From: Saprospiraceae bacterium
GTDB lineage: Bacteria; Bacteroidota; Bacteroidia; Chitinophagales; Saprospiraceae
Assembly: GCA_014379665.1 (NCBI GenBank)
Contig: JACMLK010000240.1
Location: 1 to 5,346, forward strand
Length of the DNA: 5,346 nucleotides
Direction: 5' to 3'
Part shown: one piece after another, positions 1 to 5,346 of the stretch
How positions within the stretch are numbered: position 1 is the stretch's first letter
Layout of the letters: every line of letters begins with the position of its first letter
Notes under the pieces: model-generated
What the model was told of the DNA's origin: nothing
Database searches by the model: none
What the model saw: the letters and a program-made list of their open reading frames with translations, nothing else
Position numbers and translations under genes: made by a program

Positions 1-21
1 AAAATCTTCATTGGTCATCAT
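1..21 (-). CDS. Possible 5' end of a gene running off the window edge
   Basis: Two adjacent ATG codons on the minus strand (21-19 and 18-16) open a frame reading MMTNEDF to the window edge without a stop. Only seven codons are visible, so no function can be given. The reason for listing it is context: a good minus-strand promoter lies at 81-112, about 60 nt upstream, with no other gene between. Against it, a hairpin plus T-run that looks like a terminator sits directly in front of the first ATG, and no Shine-Dalgarno sequence is present (normal for Bacteroidota). The real start may lie further downstream, outside the window. Confidence 0.25.
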
Positions 22-50
22 AAAAAATGGCAGATCTGAAAGACCTGCCA
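22..50 (-). terminator. Rho-independent terminator-like hairpin, minus strand
   Basis: Read on the minus strand, TGGCAGGTCT (50-41) and AGATCTGCCA (37-28) form a 10-bp stem around a three-base TTC loop, followed at once by six T (27-22). In minus-strand RNA every position pairs, because the single non-Watson-Crick step is a G-U wobble. On the plus strand the same step is an A-C mismatch, so the structure favours minus-strand RNA. It lies about 120 nt after the stop codon of the HAD gene and could end the trhO-PBP-HAD operon. A minus-strand promoter at 81-112 lies between that gene and the hairpin, so it could equally end a very short RNA or act as a leader attenuator for the next gene. Confidence 0.7.
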
Positions 51-80
51 ATAATTAAGGGTGTTAATAAGAATCTTTTA

Positions 81-112
81 CAAATGTAATCCCATTTATT
101 GATCTTGTCAAA
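81..112 (-). promoter_or_regulatory. Bacteroidota-type housekeeping promoter, minus strand
   Basis: On the minus strand, TTTG (112-109) is followed after exactly 20 nt by TACATTTG (88-81). This matches the Bacteroidota primary-sigma consensus of a TTTG/TTG -33 element and a TAnnTTTG -7 element. Transcription should start at about positions 73-77 and run leftwards into the hairpin at 22-50 and out of the window. A second TAnnTTTG match (TAAATTTG, 129-122) lies just upstream but has no matching -33 element. The call rests on consensus matching only. Confidence 0.55.
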
Positions 113-171
113 TCTTTATTTCAAATTTAGTCTATTTTTAACTATTTGATTTTTTCATATTTGAATTGGAT

Positions 172-819
172 TTATGGCAATATAAATTCAGACATTTTTT
201 TAATCAGATCATCTTTTGGGTTATGATGGTAGGATTGCCATCCTACGGACTCCCCTCCTTTTACATTGTCTATACTGTCATCGATATATAATGTTTCTTC
301 AGGTATCAGATTTGCATCATCATTGACAAAACAAAATACAGTATGATCAGGTTTTCTCATTCCTATGATATGAGAGTAATAGGTTTTATCAAAAAATCTT
401 GTTTCAAAATCAATAATATGATGTTTATGTCTAAGGTCTTCATGAATCCAGTCCAGATGTAATTCGTTGATGTTGCTCAGGAGATAAATTTTATAATGCC
501 TGCGCAATTTCAGCAAAAAATCAAATGTAGCCGGATTCCAGCCTATCAGCATCGAATTCCAGACTTTGATTATTTCGTGGTCTGTTGGTATATTTTGAGT
601 GGCCATAACCTGAAGACTTCTGAGAAAAGTTTGAGAATCGATATGGCCAGTTTCAAATTTATGAAAAATATCCTGCAATTCCTTTGATAGCCTATTCGTA
701 TCATATGACATATGAAACAAGGAATTCAGAGCCTGATGAGTGAGCTGAATGTCTATATCAAGTAAGACGCCGCCAAAATCGAAAATGATATTTTTTATTT
801 TTTCAGGATGTATCACCAT
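172..819 (-). CDS. HAD-superfamily hydrolase, YihX-like phosphatase
   Basis: A 215-residue soluble, cytoplasmic HAD-family phosphatase. The four HAD motifs are in order: motif I FDFGGVLLD with the presumed nucleophile Asp14; motif II LLSN with Ser115; motif III GMRKP with Lys156; and motif IV YIDDSIDN with Asp180 and Asp181. A small helical cap lies between motifs I and II (about residues 25-95). The pattern LSN-x-N-x-LH, GMRKP and a DD-x-x-DN motif resembles E. coli YihX, an alpha-D-glucose-1-phosphate phosphatase, and length fits. The residue two after the nucleophile, usually Asp in HAD phosphatases, is Gly16; YihX also has Gly there. The substrate cannot be inferred safely. I chose the ATG at 819; an in-frame TTG one codon upstream is less likely. 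It starts 27 nt after the PBP stop with no terminator between, so it is probably the last gene of the operon. Confidence 0.9.
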   Translation of the reverse strand: MVIHPEKIKNIIFDFGGVLLDIDIQLTHQALNSLFHMSYDTNRLSKELQDIFHKFETGHIDSQTFLRSLQVMATQNIPTDHEIIKVWNSMLIGWNPATFDFLLKLRRHYKIYLLSNINELHLDWIHEDLRHKHHIIDFETRFFDKTYYSHIIGMRKPDHTVFCFVNDDANLIPEETLYIDDSIDNVKGGESVGWQSYHHNPKDDLIKKMSEFILP

Positions 820-846
820 CAATCAACTGACAAATCAAAATGCATG

Positions 847-3408
847 TTAAAATTCTTCATCGAACTCTTCATTTTTTAACTTGTTTTTCAGCAATGTTCG
901 TTTTTCATCTGATGGTGTAATGTGTTTATACTTTTCACAGTCAATCAGATCTTTAAATCCTTCAGGTGGGGGAGGGAATGAAGCTTTCCAGTCATATCCG
1001 CTCGTGACATCTTTTTCGAGTTTCTGAAGGAATATTTGAGCGATTGGTCTTGCCATGATATATCCCTGTCCGTCATTGAGCGTAAGGAATCTGATCCATT
1101 TATCATCACCACCGGTCCATATGCCTGTAATTAGGGTAGGGGTCACCCCCATAAACCAACCATCAGCATATTCATTAGTGGTGCCTGTTTTACCACCTAT
1201 TTTTGATTTTATATTCATTCCAAACTGCCCTCCGACATTGTTTTTGAGCATTTCGACCATCACTGCATTGTACAAAGGATTGATGGCAGATTTTCTGACC
1301 GGAATTCCCTGATATATAACTTTACCATTTTTATCTTCTATCCTTGATACAAAGATGGGTTGCACATAGGTACCGTTATTGCCAAAAGCAGAATATGCGC
1401 CTGTCATTTCCATAAGGGTGAGATCTACGGCACCAAGACAAATAGAAGGTGAATTGGGAATGGCAAGACGTCCATTCTCCAGCCGCAGGTTTTTGTCAAT
1501 ACCCAGATTATGCATCAGGTCACGTATCAGATTGACGGTACCCATTTCTTTGAGCAGCCGGACCGTGATAGAGTTTTTGGAATACAATAACCCATGAAAG
1601 AGGTTGTACTTATTCCCTGTAAATACATCTGTGGCATTGGCAGGTGACCATTCCTGATTGACTTCAAATCCGGCATCTCCGGGTGCGACGGTGTATTGTA
1701 TATCATCAAACTCCTGGCATGGGGAGATACCTTGTACTGCGATGGCCTGGGTATATACAAATGGCTTCATAGTCGACCCTACAGAACGACGCATAGTGGC
1801 ATGGTCATATTTGAAGTATTTATGATCTACCCCGCCTACCCAAGCTTTGATGTGACCTGTTTTTTGTTCCAATGCAAGAAATCCAGCCTGAAGATGCATT
1901 TTAAGGTACCTGACAGAATCAAATGGGGTCATTTCCACTTCTTTTTCTCTTCCTTCCACATAATCAAATATCTTCATTTTCACAGGGGTCGAAAACTCTT
2001 TTATGTATGCTTCCTGAAGCTCTTTATAAACTTTAACAAAAGAAGGCCAAAGGTCACTGCTGATCAGGCGTTGATATCTGTCCTGATAAGATATATCTAT
2101 TTTTTCGTTGCTTGTAGCCTGATGCCATGAGGTGGCATTTTTACTTATGGCTATCAGGGTTTTAATCACATTGTCAGACATTGGTAACCCGGGATATTTT
2201 TCTTCCACTACCGAAAGATTTGAGGTCAACAGTCTTTGGCGTAATGACAGGTAGCGGTCTGCACTTTTATTTTGTCCTTCCAGCATATCGGCCCGTATTT
2301 CCTTCTGGATTGGATCGGCTTCGTAAGTCCATGGATCCCGGTTTTTCCAAACCCTGAAAAACCTTTTCTGATTCCATTGCATATGCTCCAGTACGGCTTG
2401 TTCTGCATATTTTTGATAAGTCAGGTCAATGGTGGTGTATATCTTGAGTCCATCCGTGTACAAATTGTAGCCGGATCCATCAGCTTTCTTAATACTTTTT
2501 TTATCAAACAAGTCTTTAAGCCATTTGGTCAGTTCAGCCCTGAAATATGGTGCCGGCCCGTCACTTTGGGTTTTTCTGTTGAAAGTGGACATATCAATTT
2601 CTTTGGCTGTCAGACTATCCAGTGAATTTTTGTCCAACTGATCGTCCTGTGACATCAGTTGCAATACCAGATCACGTCTCATTTTACATTTTTCAGGAAA
2701 TCTTTTGGGATTGTAGAGACTGGGATTTTTCAGCATTCCGACGAGGGTGGCAGCCTCTTCCACACGCAATGAATCCTGACTTTTATTAAAATAAATCTGA
2801 GCTGCAGCTTCAATGCCATGTGCCCCATTGATAAATTCAAATTTATTGAGGTACATCATCATGATTTCTTCCTTGGTATAGCTTTTTTCGAGCTTTACCG
2901 CGATGACCCATTCTTTCAATTTGACCCCTGTAAGCGTAATAAGCTTTACGGGAAATGACATATCCCCCATTTTGGGTCTTTTGAAAAGCAATTTGGCTAG
3001 TTGCTGAGTAATCGTACTTCCGCCTCCTGCATGTTCCTGCCTGAACAGCAATGTCTTCAAGCCGACCCTGACCAAGGCACGAAGATCTACTCCGGTATGG
3101 TTGTAAAATCTGTCATCTTCGGTGACTAACAAGGCATTTTTGACATGTGGAGATAGCTGTTTGTATTCAATGGCCACTCTGTCTTCCACGTAATACCTTC
3201 CGAAAGAGACACCATGTACGTCATAAATGACGGTAGCGAGATCATAAGATGGATTTTCAAGGTCTTCAAAAGAAGGCAGGTCTGAAAATCTAACTGCAAT
3301 GGTGATGATCAGCATAAATGCAAGAAAGGACAAAGCGATAAACCGCAGATACCGGTTGTATTTTTTAAAAGTTTCTGGAACTGTGTTAGTTTGTTGGCTA
3401 TTGGTCAC
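847..3408 (-). CDS. Class A penicillin-binding protein (PBP1A type)
   Basis: A bifunctional peptidoglycan synthase of 853 residues that polymerises lipid II and cross-links the stem peptides at the outer face of the inner membrane. A short cytoplasmic tail is followed by one transmembrane helix (about residues 21-40). The GT51 glycosyltransferase domain (about 65-245) has TEDDRFYNH with catalytic Glu97, GGSTITQQLAK (129-139), and KLEKSYTKEEI with Glu174. The linker LYTDGLKIYTTID (316-328) leads to the transpeptidase domain, whose three motifs are intact: STMK with nucleophile Ser545, SKN (610-612) and KTGT (740-743). A long charged helical stretch (about 330-505) separates the linker from the conserved transpeptidase core, which starts near GFLALEQKTG (509-518). 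The tail has a PPPP run and ends in an acidic segment. The start is GTG: no in-frame ATG occurs between it and the upstream stop, and the next Met (32) lies inside the membrane helix. The leader is A-rich without a Shine-Dalgarno. The gene is 23 nt after trhO. Often annotated mrcA or ponA by homology. Confidence 0.96.
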   Translation of the reverse strand: MTNSQQTNTVPETFKKYNRYLRFIALSFLAFMLIITIAVRFSDLPSFEDLENPSYDLATVIYDVHGVSFGRYYVEDRVAIEYKQLSPHVKNALLVTEDDRFYNHTGVDLRALVRVGLKTLLFRQEHAGGGSTITQQLAKLLFKRPKMGDMSFPVKLITLTGVKLKEWVIAVKLEKSYTKEEIMMMYLNKFEFINGAHGIEAAAQIYFNKSQDSLRVEEAATLVGMLKNPSLYNPKRFPEKCKMRRDLVLQLMSQDDQLDKNSLDSLTAKEIDMSTFNRKTQSDGPAPYFRAELTKWLKDLFDKKSIKKADGSGYNLYTDGLKIYTTIDLTYQKYAEQAVLEHMQWNQKRFFRVWKNRDPWTYEADPIQKEIRADMLEGQNKSADRYLSLRQRLLTSNLSVVEEKYPGLPMSDNVIKTLIAISKNATSWHQATSNEKIDISYQDRYQRLISSDLWPSFVKVYKELQEAYIKEFSTPVKMKIFDYVEGREKEVEMTPFDSVRYLKMHLQAGFLALEQKTGHIKAWVGGVDHKYFKYDHATMRRSVGSTMKPFVYTQAIAVQGISPCQEFDDIQYTVAPGDAGFEVNQEWSPANATDVFTGNKYNLFHGLLYSKNSITVRLLKEMGTVNLIRDLMHNLGIDKNLRLENGRLAIPNSPSICLGAVDLTLMEMTGAYSAFGNNGTYVQPIFVSRIEDKNGKVIYQGIPVRKSAINPLYNAVMVEMLKNNVGGQFGMNIKSKIGGKTGTTNEYADGWFMGVTPTLITGIWTGGDDKWIRFLTLNDGQGYIMARPIAQIFLQKLEKDVTSGYDWKASFPPPPEGFKDLIDCEKYKHITPSDEKRTLLKNKLKNEEFDEEF

Positions 3409-3431
3409 TTTATTTTGTTCGTTTTGGTATT

Positions 3432-4484
3432 TTATACGTCACTATTTTCCAAAACGGAGTCTTTATGATGCGCCTTATATCTTCCTTTGCCAAATTTTGT
3501 ACCATTAAATGTGGTGGTTTTGCGTAAAGATTCTTTGACTTCTTCCGGCAATTTATTAAATTCCTGACACTTCAGAGAACATGTGTTTTCGAATTTAAGA
3601 TTACAATCCGGGCACTGAATAAAAAGAATGTGACAGGCATCGTTACCACAATTGATGTGCGTATCACATGGTTTACCGCATTGATGGCATTTTGAAATGA
3701 CATCTTTCGAAATTCTTTCGCCTAAACGCTCATCGAAAACAAAGTTTTTTCCGATGAATTTGTTTTCAATACCTGATTCAGCGGCTCTTCTGGCGTATTC
3801 TATGATACCGCCTTCCACCTGATAGACATGGGTAAATCCTTTGTGTTTGAAATAAGCACTGGCTTTTTCACAACGTATGCCACCGGTGCAGTACATGATG
3901 ATATTTTTGTCTTTTTTATCAACGAGCAATCGTTCAACTACGGGCAGCGCTTCTCTGAATGTCTCTACATCCGGAAGTATGGCATTTCTGAAATAACCAA
4001 CCTCACTTTCATAATGATTGCGCATATCCACGATGATAGTATCAGGATCATCGGTGAGGGCATTGAATGCTTCTGCATTCAGATGGACACCTCTGTTTGT
4101 GACATCAAACGTCTGATCGTCCAGACCGTCGGCCACTATTTTGTCACGCACTTTAACCATGAGTTTGAAAAACGACTTCCCGTCATCTTCAATGGCAAAG
4201 TTGAGTCTGATATCCTGAAGGAAGGTGATCGTATGTATAGCCTCTCTAAACGCTTCAATCTGATGTTGCGGCACTGAAATTTGGGCGTTCACTCCTTCGT
4301 AAGATACGTATATTCTCCCCAATACCCTTACTTGTGAAAGTAGTAGATAGAAATGATCCCTGAATATTTTTGGATTACGGAGGTGATAATATTTATAAAA
4401 CGATAGGGTGACCCTTGGCGTATGGTCTGCTTTCAAACCGGCTTTAAGCACGTCTTTATTGACTCTGTTGTGTAAGGAGGTCAT
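3432..4484 (-). CDS. trhO: tRNA uridine(34) hydroxylase TrhO (YceA, rhodanese-like)
   Basis: A cytoplasmic enzyme of 350 residues, the same length as E. coli YceA/TrhO, which uses oxygen to hydroxylate wobble uridine 34 of certain tRNAs to 5-hydroxyuridine, the precursor of cmo5U or mo5U. The N-terminal ferredoxin/acylphosphatase-like domain (about 22-115) carries the family signature YEGVNAQIS (62-70). The rhodanese domain (about 130-235) has the active loop YCTGGIRCEKA with Cys199 and Cys205, followed by VYQVEGGIIEYAR. The C-terminal part holds a cysteine-rich cluster (Cys266, 269, 273, 279, 284, 291, 294, 302, 306) that probably binds metal, as is usual for the long TrhO form. Family membership is clear; the exact tRNA product in this organism is inferred. 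ATG at 4484 is used; no Shine-Dalgarno precedes it. It is first in the three-gene minus-strand operon and divergent from the thiolase gene. Confidence 0.95.
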   Translation of the reverse strand: MTSLHNRVNKDVLKAGLKADHTPRVTLSFYKYYHLRNPKIFRDHFYLLLSQVRVLGRIYVSYEGVNAQISVPQHQIEAFREAIHTITFLQDIRLNFAIEDDGKSFFKLMVKVRDKIVADGLDDQTFDVTNRGVHLNAEAFNALTDDPDTIIVDMRNHYESEVGYFRNAILPDVETFREALPVVERLLVDKKDKNIIMYCTGGIRCEKASAYFKHKGFTHVYQVEGGIIEYARRAAESGIENKFIGKNFVFDERLGERISKDVISKCHQCGKPCDTHINCGNDACHILFIQCPDCNLKFENTCSLKCQEFNKLPEEVKESLRKTTTFNGTKFGKGRYKAHHKDSVLENSDV

Positions 4485-4528
4485 GTTCAGTGATTTAGTC
4501 GCTTATGCAGGAAGCGGTTCATTACTAT

Positions 4529-4546
4529 TATTTACGGCGGTAAATA
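4529..4546. repeat. 7-bp inverted repeat upstream of trhO
   Basis: TATTTAC and GTAAATA are perfect inverted copies around the four bases GGCG. The repeat lies 45-62 nt upstream of the trhO start and overlaps a near-consensus minus-strand -7 box (TATATTTA, 4548-4541). It could be an operator or a small hairpin in the trhO leader. In AT-rich DNA a 7-bp repeat can also occur by chance, and no regulator binding site is recognised. Confidence 0.3.
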
Positions 4547-4706
4547 TAACAACAATTTGTGAGTTGGAAGTAATGAGATTGAGAATGTAATGTGCAGGAT
4601 TTATTTTGAAGTAACAGGCAGGATATGAATTCCCGCATGTGAGCCTTTGCTCAGAAGGTCTGCTTTTGATTGTAGTTGAAAAGATGATGGATTTATTCTA
4701 TTGGTA

Positions 4707-4737
4707 TTTTTATTATCTGATCTAATCTTTATCTTTG
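4707..4737 (+). promoter_or_regulatory. Candidate promoter of the thiolase gene
   Basis: TATCTTTG (4730-4737) matches the Bacteroidota TAnnTTTG -7 consensus. A TTTT (4707-4710), one base off TTTG, lies 19 nt upstream as a weak -33 element; the nearest TTG (4701-4703) is too far away. The predicted transcription start is near 4741-4745, giving a leader of about 65-70 nt before the thiolase ATG. Confidence 0.45.
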
Positions 4738-4810
4738 CATTTTATTTAAGCTGCAATATGCATTACAATGATACATCATGCGGATTTAACCATTCAGAAA
4801 TCAATCATAC

Positions 4811-5346
4811 ATGCAAAAAGTATATATCATATCTGCTGTGAGAACACCGATCGGCAGTTTCGGAGGGAGTTTATCGACTGTACAGGCCACTCAGCTTGGG
4901 GCAATAGCTGTCAAAGCTGCGGTAGAAAAATCAGGTCTCGGGGCTGATAAAGTACAGGAAATATTTATGGGTCACGTGGTACAGGCAAATGCAGGTCAGG
5001 CACCTGCAAGACAGGTAGCCCTGAATAGCGGACTTAGTCACAGTACACCATCTACTACCATCAATAAAGTATGTGCATCAGGTATGAAATCTATCATGCT
5101 GGCGGCCCAGTCTATCCAGCTTAATCAGAATGAAGTCGTCGTTGCAGGAGGCATGGAAAATATGTCGTGTATCCCATTTTATATGGCAAAAGCCAGATAT
5201 GGATACGGATACGGCAATGCGGAACTGATTGACGGACTGGTAAGGGATGGGTTGCAGAATGTATATGATGGTCAGGCCATGGGTTGTTTTGCAGACGCCA
5301 CAGCCGCTAAATTTAATATTTCAAGAGAAGCACAGGATGAGTTTTC
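4811..5346 (+). CDS. Acetyl-CoA acetyltransferase (thiolase), 5' part
   Basis: The first 178 residues of a thiolase, cut by the window end; full members are about 390-400 residues. These enzymes condense two acetyl-CoA to acetoacetyl-CoA or run the reverse thiolysis, in the cytoplasm. The start VYIISAVRTPIGSFGG is the classic thiolase N-terminus. The acylation nucleophile is Cys88 in NKVCASGMKS, at the family's usual position, followed by VVVAGGMENMS (110-119) and the MG-x(4)-A-x(3)-A region with NISREAQDEF. The His and second Cys of the C-terminal active site are outside the window, so biosynthetic (AtoB/PhaA/ThlA-like) and degradative (FadA-like) roles cannot be separated with certainty, although the N-terminal half looks most like acetyl-CoA acetyltransferases. 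ATG at 4811 is the first start after an in-frame TAA at 4787-4789. No Shine-Dalgarno is visible. Confidence 0.93.
   Translation, partial: MQKVYIISAVRTPIGSFGGSLSTVQATQLGAIAVKAAVEKSGLGADKVQEIFMGHVVQANAGQAPARQVALNSGLSHSTPSTTINKVCASGMKSIMLAAQSIQLNQNEVVVAGGMENMSCIPFYMAKARYGYGYGNAELIDGLVRDGLQNVYDGQAMGCFADATAAKFNISREAQDEF

Larger units (their letters stand above)
4485..4810. other. Divergent intergenic region trhO / thiolase
   Basis: This 326-nt stretch separates two divergent genes and should contain both promoters. On the trhO side I see a 7-bp inverted repeat (4529-4546) and a near-consensus -7 box on the minus strand, TATATTTA (4548-4541), but no matching -33 element. In the middle is a weak hairpin, TGAGC-CTTT-GCTCA (4640-4653), not followed directly by a T-run. 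On the thiolase side there is a TAnnTTTG element (4730-4737). No RNA gene, riboswitch or credible protein gene was recognised. Confidence 0.6.

Noticed and set aside
820..822. TTG start one codon upstream of the HAD ATG
   Set aside because: It would add one residue only; the directly following ATG is the stronger start and no ribosome-binding signal favours the TTG.
1696..2130. 144-codon plus-strand open frame inside the PBP gene
   Set aside because: It is antisense to the conserved transpeptidase region, its translation shows no recognisable domain, and the PBP motifs on the other strand explain the sequence fully.
3828..4277. 149-codon plus-strand open frame inside trhO
   Set aside because: It is antisense to the rhodanese domain including its active loop; it has no family features and is a by-product of the trhO codons.
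4408..4590. 60-codon plus-strand open frame with a perfect TAAGGAGGT before an ATG
   Set aside because: The Shine-Dalgarno-like sequence is only about one to two bases from the ATG, too close to work, most of it overlaps trhO, and Bacteroidota rarely use such sites. The product MFSDLVAYAG... has no recognisable family.
4640..4653. TGAGC-CTTT-GCTCA hairpin in the intergenic region
   Set aside because: The stem is only five base pairs, has no adjacent T-run, and no gene ends nearby, so neither a terminator nor a regulatory role can be supported.
5196..5216. Short tandem GGATAC repeat in the thiolase gene (RYGYGYG)
   Set aside because: Only about two copies are present, and thiolases commonly have an aromatic- and glycine-rich stretch at this position, so it is coding sequence rather than a repeat locus.

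Overview
The window looks like ordinary chromosomal DNA from a member of the Bacteroidota. The evidence is AT-rich intergenic DNA, starts without Shine-Dalgarno sequences but with A-rich leaders, promoter elements of the Bacteroidota type (TTTG about 20 nt upstream of TAnnTTTG), and a class A penicillin-binding protein with the long helical insert that I recall from this phylum. The genus cannot be named from the sequence alone.

Layout: Positions 1-171 are non-coding or the extreme edge of a gene that continues outside the window. They hold a good minus-strand promoter (81-112) and a strong minus-strand hairpin followed by six T (22-50). Positions 172-4484 hold three tightly packed minus-strand genes, in transcription order trhO (tRNA U34 hydroxylase), a class A PBP (peptidoglycan glycosyltransferase/transpeptidase) and a YihX-like HAD phosphatase. 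The gaps between them are only 23 and 27 nt and contain no terminator, so they are probably one operon. Positions 4485-4810 form a 326-nt divergent intergenic region with a small inverted repeat near trhO and a TAnnTTTG promoter element for the plus-strand gene. Positions 4811-5346 are the 5' part of a plus-strand acetyl-CoA acetyltransferase (thiolase), cut by the window end.

How the genes relate: the trio mixes tRNA wobble-base modification, cell-wall synthesis and a small-molecule phosphatase. I see no single pathway linking them; co-transcription may simply reflect housekeeping clustering. The thiolase is transcribed divergently and belongs to acyl-CoA metabolism. All three complete genes have intact catalytic motifs and no frameshifts.

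I found no mobile element, CRISPR array, tRNA or rRNA, and nothing that makes a convincing new system. The most interesting non-coding signal is the promoter-plus-hairpin unit at 22-112, which could be a very short RNA, a leader/attenuator of the next gene, or the operon terminator with the next gene's promoter placed before it.
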